Assembly: GCF_009650605.1 (NCBI RefSeq)
Contig: NZ_WAJT01000001.1
Coordinates: forward strand, 1,550,001 to 1,614,000
DNA length: 64,000 nucleotides
Origin: Labrenzia sp. CE80
GTDB lineage: Bacteria > Pseudomonadota > Alphaproteobacteria > Rhizobiales > Stappiaceae
Reading direction: 5' to 3'
Shown here: in pieces, positions 36,541 to 45,695 of the stretch
Layout: each line of letters starts with the position of its first letter
How positions within the stretch are numbered: the stretch's first letter is position 1
Notes under the pieces: model-generated
Told to the model about the DNA's origin: nothing
Seen by the model: the letters and a program-made list of their open reading frames with translations, nothing else
Databases searched by the model: none
Made by a program: the position numbers and the translations under genes

Positions 36541-37200
36541 TCAGGCATTCAGTCCCATTTGCCAAAAATCAGCCTCAAGTCTGCTTGCTTGATTGAAAAT
36601 CTCTGACAGTGAAGCGAAACGGGCCTCTGTCATGTAGACTTCTGCCGTTTGATCGGTCCAACTCGAGAAATCCTGAGCGACCAACTGATACTCGTCGCCA
36701 GCATACTCATCAAGCCAACGGCGATAGGCATTTGCAGCAGGGCCCGCCGGTTTTGCATGGGCGTTCTCTCGAGCAATCTCACAATAGCCAAGAATACAAG
36801 GCGCAAGCGCCACCTGAAGGTCGAGAAGGTCGCCGCGCAGGCCGGTTTCCAGCACGAAACGCGTATAGGCCATTGTCTCACTTGCTTCCGGCAAGGTCTC
36901 CAGTTCGTCGCGTGAAATACCCCAGCCAGCGCAAAGCTCGATGTGAAGATCCATCTCCACATCCATGATCGCCTTAAGACCCTCCAGCGCATTGCGCATG
37001 TCGGACAGTCGCGGCGACTTGTAGATCGCCAGCGCATAGGCGCGCGAAAAGTGGATCAGAAAGAGATAGTCCTGCTGCAGGTAGGTACGGAACGCCCTCT
37101 CGGATAACTCGCCGCTCGCAAGCTGCTTCACAAAGCTGTGCCGAGTGTAGGCGTGCCAATCCTCAAGATTTTCGGCCTTCAGCCGTTCAAACAAGGACAC
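36541..37200 (-). CDS. tenA: TenA-family thiaminase II-like protein
   Basis: 219 residues with GTG start 3 bases after sufA, so it is the last gene of the suf transcript. The TenA fold is clear: AFRTYLQQDYLFLIHFSRAYA, core YLQQDYLFL; and the active-site Cys in LAPCILGYCEI. TenA salvages thiamin pyrimidine by hydrolysing aminomethyl precursors. Coupling of tenA to Fe-S genes is not universal and could reflect the Fe-S need of thiamin synthesis (ThiC); that link is inference. Confidence 0.9.
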   Translation of the reverse strand: MSLFERLKAENLEDWHAYTRHSFVKQLASGELSERAFRTYLQQDYLFLIHFSRAYALAIYKSPRLSDMRNALEGLKAIMDVEMDLHIELCAGWGISRDELETLPEASETMAYTRFVLETGLRGDLLDLQVALAPCILGYCEIARENAHAKPAGPAANAYRRWLDEYAGDEYQLVAQDFSSWTDQTAEVYMTEARFASLSEIFNQASRLEADFWQMGLNA

Positions 37201-37203
37201 CGA

Positions 37204-37587
37204 CTATGCCTGCGGCGCGGCGAAGTTCGGATCAGCGGCTTGGAGAGACACAGACTCCCCGCAACCACATGCAGAAACTTCGTTCGGATTTTTGAAAATG
37301 AACCCGGACCGGAATTTCGTCACTTCAAAATCCATCTCGGTGCCCAGCAGGAAAAGAACGGCAGAAGGATCGACGTAAAGTTTCACGCCCTTCTCATCGA
37401 TCACGTCGTCGCCGGGTTTTGCTTCGTCGACCAGATCCATCGTGTATTCCATACCGGCGCAGCCGCCGGTCTTGATGCCGACCCTGAGGCCAAGCACATC
37501 ACGATCTGCGTTTTCGACGAGTTCGCGAACGCGATCCGCAGCTGCGTCGGTCAGGCTCATCACCTGAAATTTGCTACGTACGGTCAT
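37204..37587 (-). CDS. sufA: A-type Fe-S carrier, SufA/IscA family
   Basis: 127 residues from ATG 37587, preceded by GAGGAAATC. Cluster ligands are Cys in GGCAGMEY and in SACGCGES. Belongs to the HesB/IscA family; it is 86 bases downstream of the SufT-like gene and should carry clusters from SufBCD. Confidence 0.92.
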   Translation of the reverse strand: MTVRSKFQVMSLTDAAADRVRELVENADRDVLGLRVGIKTGGCAGMEYTMDLVDEAKPGDDVIDEKGVKLYVDPSAVLFLLGTEMDFEVTKFRSGFIFKNPNEVSACGCGESVSLQAADPNFAAPQA

Positions 37588-37673
37588 GATTTCCTCATTT
37601 GCGCGTCCGAGTGACTTGTCTTCCATATAGGATCAGGGAGACCGGTTAAAAGACTACAGCATAGAGCTGCGTC

Positions 37674-38075
37674 TCAATACCAGTTGAGCGCGACCTTGGC
37701 TTCGTCCGACATGCGTTCCGGCGTCCAGGGGGGATCGAACACCATGTCGACATTGACCTGACCGATGCCCGGAACAGATTCCACGGCGTTTTGAACCCAA
37801 CCTGGCATTTCACCTGCAACGGGGCATCCAGGCGCAGTCAATGTCATGTCAATATTGATGGACCGATCGTCTTCAATATCGACCTTGTAGATCAGCCCAA
37901 GCTCATAGATGTCACAAGGAATTTCCGGATCATAGACGGTCTTGAGAGCGCCAACGATATCCGTCGTCAGTCGGTCCAGCTCTTCCATAGGAATAGCCGA
38001 ACCACCAGCAACGTCCGCGCGCAGCTCTTCGCCAGCGGCGTCATGATCAATCGTTGTCGAGTTTTCCATGGTCAT
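37674..38075 (-). CDS. SufT-like MIP18/DUF59 Fe-S assembly protein
   Basis: 133 residues. DUF59 core is seen: ALKTVYDPEIPCDIYELGLIYKV, with DPEIP and the Cys; TAPGCPVAGEMPGW; and VFDPPWTPERMSDEAK. These proteins help mature Fe-S enzymes downstream of SUF. ATG 38075 has GAGG at good spacing. Lies 9 bases after sufS. Confidence 0.92.
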   Translation of the reverse strand: MTMENSTTIDHDAAGEELRADVAGGSAIPMEELDRLTTDIVGALKTVYDPEIPCDIYELGLIYKVDIEDDRSINIDMTLTAPGCPVAGEMPGWVQNAVESVPGIGQVNVDMVFDPPWTPERMSDEAKVALNWY

Positions 38076-38084
38076 ACATAATCC

Positions 38085-39341
38085 TCAGGCGAAAAAAGCC
38101 TGTGCCTTGATCAGGGCCTCGTACAACGCGTCGACTTCGTCGCGCGTGTTGTAGAGACCGAAGCTTGCCCGACATGTAGAGGTCACACCGTACTTTGCCA
38201 AGAGCGGCTGAGCGCAATGAGTACCGGCCCGGACCGCGACGCCTGATCGATCGATGATCGTTGAGACATCGTGGGCGTGTGCCCCCTTGATCTCAAAGGA
38301 GACAATGGCGCCCTTGCCCGGTGCTTCGCCGAAAATGCGAAGCGAGTTGATCTGCGACAGTTTCTCGTGAGCATAGGATGCTAGATCCGCCTCATGAGCT
38401 GCAATGCGATCCCTGCCAATCGCGTCCATATAATCGAGGGCCGCACCCAGGCCAATGGCCTGTACAATCGGCGGAGTGCCGGCCTCAAACCGGTGCGGAG
38501 GATCATTGTAGGTCACAACATCCTCTGTCACGTCGAGGATCATCTCGCCGCCGCCATTAAACGGGCGCATCTGCTTGAGCTTGTCGGTCTTCGCCCAAAG
38601 AACGCCAATGCCCGAGGGGCCGTAGACCTTGTGACCGGTGAAGACATAATAGTCGCAGCCGAGATCCTGCACATCGACCGGAAGGTGGACTGCCGCCTGG
38701 CTGCCGTCGACCAGAACAGGAATGCCGCGTTCGTGCGCGATGGTGCAGACTTCCTTGATCGGTACGATCGTGCCCAGCACATTGGACATATGGGTGATGG
38801 CAACCAGCTTCGTCCGATCGCTCAAGCTGTCACGGAATGCGTCGAGATCAAATGAGCCATCCTCCTGGACATAAACCCACTTCAGCTTCGCGCCGTGCCG
38901 TTCACGGTGAAAATGCCAGGGCACTATGTTCGAGTGGTGCTCCATGATCGACAGGACGATCTCGTCGCCCTCACCGAAATATTCGCCGCCAAGCCCGTAA
39001 GAAACGAGATTGATCGCCTCGGTGGTGGAGCGGGTAAACACCACCTCATCCACTGTCGGTGCATTCAGAAACCGGCGCACCTTTTCGCGCGCTGCCTCAT
39101 AGTTGTCGGTCGCCGTATTCGACAGGTAGTGGAGCCCACGGTGAACATTGGCATACTCCAGGGAATAGGCCTTCGTCACCGCGTCGATGACAGCTTGCGG
39201 CTTTTGCGCAGATGCGCCGTTGTCCAGATAGACTAGCGGCTTGCCATAGACTTCCCGAGCCAGAATCGGGAAGTCCTTGCGGATCGCCTCGACGTCATAG
39301 GACGTTTCGGGCGACGTCATTTCAGCCGTTGCTGCCGTCAT
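38085..39341 (-). CDS. sufS: Cysteine desulfurase SufS
   Basis: PLP enzyme that supplies persulfide sulfur to SufE/SufBCD. 418 residues, group II. YLDNGASAQKPQAVIDA near the N-terminus, the PLP lysine in FTGHKVYGPSGIGVLW and the catalytic Cys in AGTHCAQPLLAKYG. A second, group I-type desulfurase starts the same operon. Confidence 0.96.
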   Translation of the reverse strand: MTAATAEMTSPETSYDVEAIRKDFPILAREVYGKPLVYLDNGASAQKPQAVIDAVTKAYSLEYANVHRGLHYLSNTATDNYEAAREKVRRFLNAPTVDEVVFTRSTTEAINLVSYGLGGEYFGEGDEIVLSIMEHHSNIVPWHFHRERHGAKLKWVYVQEDGSFDLDAFRDSLSDRTKLVAITHMSNVLGTIVPIKEVCTIAHERGIPVLVDGSQAAVHLPVDVQDLGCDYYVFTGHKVYGPSGIGVLWAKTDKLKQMRPFNGGGEMILDVTEDVVTYNDPPHRFEAGTPPIVQAIGLGAALDYMDAIGRDRIAAHEADLASYAHEKLSQINSLRIFGEAPGKGAIVSFEIKGAHAHDVSTIIDRSGVAVRAGTHCAQPLLAKYGVTSTCRASFGLYNTRDEVDALYEALIKAQAFFA

Positions 39342-39359
39342 TCGGGCGCTCCTCGTTTC

Positions 39360-40676
39360 TTAAGCTGCGAGCCAGGCGCGAACGCGGGCTACCAGTTCTT
39401 CCGTGACAGTGTCCTCATCGAACTCTTCGATGGCTTCCGAAAGGAAAGCAAGAACAAGCAATGTGCGTGCCTCGGCTTCCGGGATGCCGCGGGCACGCAG
39501 ATAGAACAGAAGATCCGCATCCATCTCGCCGCAGGTTGCTCCATGAGCACAAAGGACATCGTCGGCGAAGATCTCGAGCTCGGGCTTGTTCGCCATCTCG
39601 GCGCCTTCACCAAGCAGAAGAGCCTGGGTCATCATTTCGCCGTCGGTCTTCTGGGCATGAGGAGCGACGTTGATTCGGCCCTGATAAACGCCCCTCGCCT
39701 CATCATCGAGAACGGTCTTGAAGAACTCGCGGCTGTTGCAGTGAGGTACCGCGTGATCAACGATGAGCGTCTGATCGGCCAGATCCCGATTTCGGGCCAT
39801 GGTCACGCCATAGATCTTCGCTTCGGAATTCTCTCCGGTAAAAGAGATGAACTGCTGATTGCGGGCGAAAGCAGGACCCGCAAGAAAGCCGAGGGTCTTG
39901 AATTCCGCATCTGCACCGATCCGCGCCAGGGAGGTGAACAGCGTCGCGCCTTCCGCCTTGCCGGCCATCAAGCGGGTGACCGCGAGCCTCGCGCCATCGG
40001 CAACGTCATAGTCGAAGACAACGTTCGTCTCGCCCGCGCCTGTGTCACCGGCGAAGGTTTCCAGCAGCTTGAACGTCGCGCCTTTGGCAACCACGATGCG
40101 GTTGCGGCTAACCTGGGCGCCTTCGCCGACAGCCACCTGAACCAGTTCGACCGGCTTGGAGACGTCAGCGCCGTCCTTGACCGAAATCACGACACCGCCC
40201 TGCAGGAATGCCGTGTTGAGGGCAAGGGTTCCGTCCTGACCGGCCATTTTCGGCGTCGCCAGAAGCTCTGAACCGTTCTCACCTGCCAGCCCGTCGTTGA
40301 AGTCCGTGACGGTGACGCCTTCTGCCGCCAGCACGTCAACATCGCTCAGGTCGGCATTGAATGTGCCGTTGGCGATGACGATCCGGTACCGATCGAGCGT
40401 GCCATAGCTTTCAAAACCGTCAAGCACGGCCTTGGCCTCGGCAGAAGTCGCCGGCGTTGCGAGCGGCGCGGCCAACTTCATGAAGGCGCGCAGGTCCGTG
40501 TATTTATACTCTTCCACGCGGCGATGAGGCAGGCCCTTCGCCTTGATCTGCTCGGCCGCCGCATCGCGCAGAGCGGTCACGGCTATCGATCCGGCAAGGC
40601 TTGGCCGGGCCGCATCGAAGCGCGCGACAAGCCCGGCTTCCGCCTGGGTATGGTTGATCGGGGTGGGTGCGTTCAT
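39360..40676 (-). CDS. sufD: Fe-S cluster assembly protein SufD
   Basis: 438 residues of the SufB/SufD beta-helix family, with the family C-terminal signature HGATCGEMDADLLFYLRARGIPEAEA, core HGATCG and LFYLRARGI. It forms the SufBC2D scaffold. 17 bases after sufC and 18 before sufS. Confidence 0.95.
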   Translation of the reverse strand: MNAPTPINHTQAEAGLVARFDAARPSLAGSIAVTALRDAAAEQIKAKGLPHRRVEEYKYTDLRAFMKLAAPLATPATSAEAKAVLDGFESYGTLDRYRIVIANGTFNADLSDVDVLAAEGVTVTDFNDGLAGENGSELLATPKMAGQDGTLALNTAFLQGGVVISVKDGADVSKPVELVQVAVGEGAQVSRNRIVVAKGATFKLLETFAGDTGAGETNVVFDYDVADGARLAVTRLMAGKAEGATLFTSLARIGADAEFKTLGFLAGPAFARNQQFISFTGENSEAKIYGVTMARNRDLADQTLIVDHAVPHCNSREFFKTVLDDEARGVYQGRINVAPHAQKTDGEMMTQALLLGEGAEMANKPELEIFADDVLCAHGATCGEMDADLLFYLRARGIPEAEARTLLVLAFLSEAIEEFDEDTVTEELVARVRAWLAA

Positions 40677-40693
40677 GGCTCTCTCCCCGGGGC

Positions 40694-41449
40694 TCAGGCG
40701 GCTTCGCCGACGAAATCGGCGTAACCGTTCTTTTCCAGCTCAAGCGCCAGTTCCTTGCCGCCGGTCTTGACGATCTTGCCTTTGGACAAGACGTGGACAA
40801 CATCGGGGACAATGTGATCGAGCAAACGCTGGTAATGGGTGATGACGATCATGCTGCGTTCCGGCGAACGCAGTTTGTTGACGCCTTCGGAAACGATGCG
40901 CAGAGCGTCAATATCGAGGCCGGAGTCAGTCTCATCCAGAACGCAAAGGCTCGGCTCGAGCAGAGACATCTGCAGGATTTCGGCGCGCTTCTTCTCGCCA
41001 CCGGAGAAGCCGACGTTGAGCGGGCGCTTCAGCATATCCATGGTGACGTTCAAGTCAGCAGCCTTGGCACGAACCAGCTTCATGAAATCAGGAATCGTCA
41101 GCTCAGCCTGACCGCGCGCCTTGCGCTGTGCGTTCATGGCTGTCTTCAAGAATTCCATCGTTGCCACGCCCGGAATTTCGATCGGGTACTGGAACGCCAG
41201 GAAGACACCGGCCGCCGCGCGCTCGTCCGGCTCCATGTCGAGCAGGTTCTCGCCGTGGAAGATGATATCACCCTCGGTGACCTCATAATCTTCCTTGCCC
41301 GCCAGAATGTAGGACAGGGTCGATTTGCCAGAGCCATTCGGCCCCATGACCGCATGGACTTCGCCGGCATTCACTTTCAAGTTGATGCCACGCAGGATTT
41401 CGGTGCCGTCTTCGGCGATGCGGGCGTGCAGGTTTTTGATCTCAAGCAT
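40694..41449 (-). CDS. sufC: Fe-S cluster assembly ATPase SufC
   Basis: 251 residues. ABC ATPase with Walker A GPNGSGKSTL, SufC-specific GFSGGEKKRAEILQM signature, Walker B CVLDETDSGLD and H-loop VITHY. Drives conformational change in SufBCD. Confidence 0.97.
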   Translation of the reverse strand: MLEIKNLHARIAEDGTEILRGINLKVNAGEVHAVMGPNGSGKSTLSYILAGKEDYEVTEGDIIFHGENLLDMEPDERAAAGVFLAFQYPIEIPGVATMEFLKTAMNAQRKARGQAELTIPDFMKLVRAKAADLNVTMDMLKRPLNVGFSGGEKKRAEILQMSLLEPSLCVLDETDSGLDIDALRIVSEGVNKLRSPERSMIVITHYQRLLDHIVPDVVHVLSKGKIVKTGGKELALELEKNGYADFVGEAA

Positions 41450-41458
41450 GATTATTTC

Positions 41459-41845
41459 CTAGATATTTCCGAGTGTCTTGAGCACATCTTTATTCCGTTT
41501 GAATTCGTTAATCGCTGGCTCGACAGCCATTCCAAAAATGCTCGCACCATCGAATGCATCGGCGACCTTTACTTGCTTAAAGCTATTCGGCCCGTCAGAA
41601 ATATAGTCGTTACAAAGCACGACGACGGGTGTCGATCTAGAAACTACAGCTTCGTAAACAACGTATTCGCCACACTTTAATTGAATATTCGGGACGCTAT
41701 CATCCACATGAATACTCAACCCATGCAATTCAATTGCGTCTTTACTAGATTCCAATTCAGACACGACCTGATGGGCGCGCATTATAAAGTCGGCTTTATA
41801 CTTTTTTTCCGCTTCCGCGAGTTCTGTTGCAGATTTAATCGCCAT
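41459..41845 (-). CDS. Unknown 128-aa protein inserted between sufB and sufC
   Basis: I do not recognise this protein. It starts with ATG 41845 after AAGAGGG and has no signal or TM segment. A charged N-terminal helix (ATELAEAEKKYKADF) leads into an alpha/beta-looking region (LHGLSIHVDDS, KCGEYVVYEAVVSRSTPVVVLCND, core EYVVYEAVV) and a basic tail (NEFKRNKDVLKTLGNI). The DNA is visibly AT-richer than the flanking suf genes, with many A/T-ending codons, suggesting recent acquisition. Gaps of 9 and 14 bases mean it is translated within the operon. Function unknown; a role in Fe-S assembly is not implied by sequence. Confidence 0.75.
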   Translation of the reverse strand: MAIKSATELAEAEKKYKADFIMRAHQVVSELESSKDAIELHGLSIHVDDSVPNIQLKCGEYVVYEAVVSRSTPVVVLCNDYISDGPNSFKQVKVADAFDGASIFGMAVEPAINEFKRNKDVLKTLGNI

Positions 41846-41859
41846 TGTGCCCTCTTCCC

Positions 41860-43332
41860 TTAGCCGACCGAGCCTTCCAGACTGATCGAGATCAACTTCT
41901 GGGCTTCCACTGCAAATTCCATCGGCAGCTGCTGGATGACGTCCTTGACGAAACCGTTGACGATCAGGGCAACCGCCTCTTCCTCGTTCATGCCGCGCTG
42001 CAGGCAGTAGAACATCTGGTCGTCCGAGATCTTCGAGGTGGTTGCCTCATGCTCGAAAACGGCGGACGCGTTCTTGCTTTCGATGTAGGGCACCGTGTGA
42101 GCACCACACTCCTGACCGATCAGCAACGAGTCGCACTGGGTGAAGTTGCGCGTGTTGGACGCCTTCTTGTGGGCAGAAACCAGGCCGCGATAGGTGTTGG
42201 ACGAGCGGCCAGCGGAAATGCCCTTGGAGATGATGCGGCTGGACGTGTTTTTGCCCAGATGAATCATCTTGGTGCCGCTGTCGATCTGCTGATAGCCATT
42301 GGAAACGGCTATCGAGTAGAACTCGCCGACAGAATTGTCGCCGCGCAGAATGCAGGATGGGTATTTCCAGGTGATGGCAGAGCCAGTCTCGACCTGGGTC
42401 CAGGCAATCTTGGAATTTTTGCCACGGCAATCGCCACGCTTGGTGACGAAATTATAGATACCGCCCTTGCCTTCTGAATCGCCCGGAAACCAGTTCTGAA
42501 CGGTGGAGTATTTGATCTCCGCATCATCCAGAGCAACAAGTTCTACAACAGCGGCGTGAAGCTGGTTTTCATCCCGCTGGGGCGCAGTGCAGCCTTCCAG
42601 ATAGGAGACATACGAGCCCTTGTCCGCGATGATCAGCGTGCGCTCGAACTGGCCGGTGTTCTGCTCATTGATGCGGAAATAGGTCGAAAGCTCCATCGGG
42701 CAGCGGACGCCTTCCGGAATGTAGACGAAGGACCCGTCGGAGAAGACAGCCGAATTCAGCGTCGCATAATAGTTGTCGGTCACCGGCACGACAGAGCCGA
42801 GGTACTTCTTCACCAGATCCGGATACTCACGGAGCGCTTCCGAGATCGAACAGAAGATGACCCCTGCCTTCTTCAGCTCTTCCTTGAAAGTCGTGACCAC
42901 GGATACGCTGTCAAAAACGGCATCCACGGCAACCCGGTTCTTCGGCTCGACGCCAGCAAGGATCTCCTGCTCGCGAAGTGGAATGCCGAGTTTCTCATAG
43001 GTCGCAAGCAGTTCAGGGTCGACTTCATCAAGGCTCTTGGGGCCTTCGACCGATTTCGGCGCGGCCCAATAATAAAGCGCATCAAAGTCGATTTTCGGAT
43101 AATCAACGCGCGCCCAATCCGGCTCTTCCATCGTCTGGAAGCGGCGCAGAGCATCGAGACGCCATTCCGTCATCCACTCCGGCTCGTCCTTTTTGGCCGA
43201 CAGGAAGCGAACGGTTTCCTCAGAGAGCCCCTTGGCGCCCTTTTCCGAATCGATGTCGGTCACGAAGCCGTATTTATACTGGTCAACATCGATCGCCTTG
43301 ACCTGATCGATAGTCTCCTGCACAGCGGGCAT
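41860..43332 (-). CDS. sufB: Fe-S cluster assembly protein SufB
   Basis: 490 residues. Core scaffold of SufBC2D on which clusters form. Key regions: FIYIPEGVRCPMELSTYFRINE (core YIPEGVRCPMEL), SYLEGCTAPQRDENQLHAAVVEL (core EGCTAPQRDENQLH), HLGKNTSSRIISKGISAG and EHEATTSKISDDQMFYCLQRG. First of the sufBCD genes, 125 bases after the first cysteine desulfurase. Confidence 0.97.
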   Translation of the reverse strand: MPAVQETIDQVKAIDVDQYKYGFVTDIDSEKGAKGLSEETVRFLSAKKDEPEWMTEWRLDALRRFQTMEEPDWARVDYPKIDFDALYYWAAPKSVEGPKSLDEVDPELLATYEKLGIPLREQEILAGVEPKNRVAVDAVFDSVSVVTTFKEELKKAGVIFCSISEALREYPDLVKKYLGSVVPVTDNYYATLNSAVFSDGSFVYIPEGVRCPMELSTYFRINEQNTGQFERTLIIADKGSYVSYLEGCTAPQRDENQLHAAVVELVALDDAEIKYSTVQNWFPGDSEGKGGIYNFVTKRGDCRGKNSKIAWTQVETGSAITWKYPSCILRGDNSVGEFYSIAVSNGYQQIDSGTKMIHLGKNTSSRIISKGISAGRSSNTYRGLVSAHKKASNTRNFTQCDSLLIGQECGAHTVPYIESKNASAVFEHEATTSKISDDQMFYCLQRGMNEEEAVALIVNGFVKDVIQQLPMEFAVEAQKLISISLEGSVG

Positions 43333-43457
43333 ATCATTAACTCCATTGCACGAGACTTTGTCAGTCTCGCAGTTTGTCGTTGGTGCATCCCGAAGACGAC
43401 GCCGATATCCGGCGTCTTGCGGGGTGTTTGTCGCGACGTTCGAAAACGCCGAATTCG

Positions 43458-44627
43458 TCAGGCGGCCCTGTTGCGGGCCTTAGGGTTCAGCCGATCCACG
43501 ATGGATGGCCACAGCTCCAGAAAGCGGTCGACGTCTTTCGCGCCCGAGTTCCAGCCGAGGCTTGCGCGCAAGGCGCAACGTGCCTTTTCCTCATCAACGC
43601 CCATGGCTGTGAGCACGTGGGAAACCGACACCTTGCCGGAAGAACAAGCCGATCCGGACGAAAGGGATACGTTTTCCAGATCCAAAGCGATCAGTGCTGT
43701 TTCTGCGGGAACTCCCTCAACCGCAAAACAGGAGGTGTTCGCCAAGCGTGGCGCGCGCGCTCCAAAAACTGTCACCGATGGGCATATAAGGCGGATACCC
43801 GCCTCTAGCGAGTCCCTGAGGGCTGCAATTTGCGAAGGATCTTCTGCCTCTTTGGCCGCAAGCTCGGCTGCGACACCGAAACCGCAGATGCCTGCGACGT
43901 TTTCCGTTCCCGCCCGGCGCCAGTTTTCCTGGCCACCTCCAGTCATCAATGATCCTGGAACACGCGCAGTGGACCGCACCACGACCGCGCCCATACCTTG
44001 CGGCCCGCCAAACTTGTGAGCCGACAGCGTGATGACATCGGCTTGCCAGGCATCCAGGTCGATAGGCATGCGGCCTGCAGCCTGCACCGCATCTACATGG
44101 AGGAACCCGCCAGCCGCCTTGACCAGAGCGCCAATTTCGTCAAGCGGCTGGATCACACCAGTCTCGTTGTTTGCGGCCATCACCGAGACAAGAGTGGCGT
44201 GATCTTCCGCCAATAGTCGTTCCAGCTCATCGAGGCGCACGATTCCGTTTTCATCAACAGGCAGCACGGTCTGTAAGGCAGGCGGAAAGCGCCCGCCGGA
44301 AGCCACTGAAGGATGCTCGCTGGCGCCGCGCAACAGACGATCGAGATAGACCGGTGTTCCCTGATCCTGCCACTGAGGTGTCAGGGCGGTCATGTTTGCT
44401 TCAGTGCCACCGGAAACAAAGGTGACCGCGCGCGTCCTGGCGCCACACAGAGCGGCAACAGCCTCGCGAGCGGCCTCCACTCGTCCCCGTGCCCTGCGAC
44501 CATCGCAATGGACCGAAGAAGCATTGCCGGCATCCATCATGACCTCAACCATGCGATCACGGACCTCCGGACGCATGGGCGCGCCGGCGTTGTGATCGAG
44601 GTAAACATGAGGTCGCCTGGACGTCAT
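43458..44627 (-). CDS. Group I (NifS/IscS-type) cysteine desulfurase at head of suf operon
   Basis: 389 residues. YLDHNAGAPMRPEVRDRM opens the PLP fold; the Schiff-base lysine is in SAHKFGGPQGMGA and the mobile-loop Cys in SLSSGSACSSGKVSVSHV. In many Hyphomicrobiales an iscR-type regulator gene precedes such a desulfurase; here none is present. With sufS this gives two desulfurases in one operon. Confidence 0.92.
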   Translation of the reverse strand: MTSRRPHVYLDHNAGAPMRPEVRDRMVEVMMDAGNASSVHCDGRRARGRVEAAREAVAALCGARTRAVTFVSGGTEANMTALTPQWQDQGTPVYLDRLLRGASEHPSVASGGRFPPALQTVLPVDENGIVRLDELERLLAEDHATLVSVMAANNETGVIQPLDEIGALVKAAGGFLHVDAVQAAGRMPIDLDAWQADVITLSAHKFGGPQGMGAVVVRSTARVPGSLMTGGGQENWRRAGTENVAGICGFGVAAELAAKEAEDPSQIAALRDSLEAGIRLICPSVTVFGARAPRLANTSCFAVEGVPAETALIALDLENVSLSSGSACSSGKVSVSHVLTAMGVDEEKARCALRASLGWNSGAKDVDRFLELWPSIVDRLNPKARNRAA

Positions 44628-44942
44628 TGTCTGAAACAGCCTGTGATTTGGTAACAGCAGATAGAACTCAGATGCAGAATTACCGCCGCCCGGTCACGGA
44701 AAACTTGAAATTTTCCGAGTGGATGACGTAAACGTGCGTCAACTCGAAAAAACGAAGACCTCGATCTGTCCCGGTTTCGGGGCTCGAAAGGGGTCGAACG
44801 GACTTTCGAATAATTCTAAACAAGGTTTTAGAAACTCGGAACCTATGAGTCAAGTTTGGACTTAGGGGTTCCACGTATCTAGATCCGCTTCCACCCGATG
44901 CAGCTGTAGCTGCCGCGTGGACAAGAAAGGATAAAACGCTTC
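44628..44942. other. 315-base divergent intergenic region of the suf operon and a hydrolase gene
   Basis: No gene is visible. It contains the Irr-like box at 44804-44820, a second inverted repeat TTCTAAA/TTTAGAA (44814-44820 with 44827-44833) and TGACG/CGTCA halves at 44724-44728 and 44737-44741. These are candidate control sites for the divergent promoters. Confidence 0.55.
44804..44820 (-). promoter_or_regulatory. Irr box / iron control element (ICE)-like palindrome upstream of suf
   Basis: TTTCGAA-TAA-TTCTAAA differs by one base from the palindrome TTTAGAA-N3-TTCTAAA that I recall for Irr-type iron control elements in Rhizobiales. Irr senses iron through haem and controls suf in that group. 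The site lies about 180 bases upstream of the first desulfurase start. Assignment is by motif and gene context. Confidence 0.6.
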
Positions 44943-45611
44943 ATGCCTGAGGTGATCTTTAACGGTCCCGCCGGCCGGCTCGAAGGCCGGTTCCATCCCG
45001 CAAAGAAGCGGAACGCGCCGATTGCGCTGGTTCTTCATCTGCACCCTCAGTTCGGTGGCACGATGAACAACCAGATCGTCTACCAGATGTACTACATGTT
45101 CGCACAACGCGGCTTTGCGGTTCTTCGCTTCAATTTCCGTGGTGTCGGTCGGTCTCAAGGCACGTTCGATCATGGCCAGGGCGAGCTGTCTGATGCCGCA
45201 GCCGCGCTCGACTGGGTGCAGACCGTCCATCCTGATGCACGCGCATGCTGGATCGCCGGCTTTTCTTTTGGCGCCTGGATCGGCATGCAACTTCTTATGC
45301 GCCGTCCAGAAGTGGAAGGCTTCATTTCCGTTGCTCCGCCTGCCAACCTTCATGATTTCTCCTTCCTGGCGCCCTGCCCGTCTTCTGGCCTGATCATTCA
45401 TGGCGAAGAAGACAAGGTTGTGCCGCAAAAAGATGTTCAGACGCTTGTCGACAAGCTGAAGACGCAAAAGGGCATCGTGATCGATCATCAGGAACTGCCT
45501 GGCGCAAACCACTTCTTCGAAAACGATATGGATGACCTGATGGACCGTTGTGGCGGCTATCTGGATCGTCGGCTTGGGATCACGCCGCAGGATTACCTGC
45601 CTGTCGACTGA
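44943..45611 (+). CDS. Alpha/beta-hydrolase (dienelactone-hydrolase-like)
   Basis: 222 residues, complete hydrolase triad: nucleophile in AGFSFGAWIGM, Asp in IIHGEEDKVVP, His in PGANHFFE. LVLHLHPQFGGTMNN and RFNFRGVGRSQG are typical of a conserved family found near the iscR/suf locus in alphaproteobacteria. Substrate unknown. Divergent from the suf operon. Confidence 0.88.
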   Translation: MPEVIFNGPAGRLEGRFHPAKKRNAPIALVLHLHPQFGGTMNNQIVYQMYYMFAQRGFAVLRFNFRGVGRSQGTFDHGQGELSDAAAALDWVQTVHPDARACWIAGFSFGAWIGMQLLMRRPEVEGFISVAPPANLHDFSFLAPCPSSGLIIHGEEDKVVPQKDVQTLVDKLKTQKGIVIDHQELPGANHFFENDMDDLMDRCGGYLDRRLGITPQDYLPVD

Positions 45612-45640
45612 CCCGGTTAAATGGTTCACTTTATCTGCGA

Positions 45641-45667
45641 AAGCCCGCTGTTTCGGCGGGCTTTTTC
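45641..45667 (+). terminator. Rho-independent terminator of the hydrolase gene
   Basis: Stem AAGCCCGC (45641-45648) / GCGGGCTT (45656-45663) followed by TTTT. Confidence 0.88.
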
Positions 45668-45695
45668 ATGAGCGGCTGGAAAGGCGAGATCAGTG

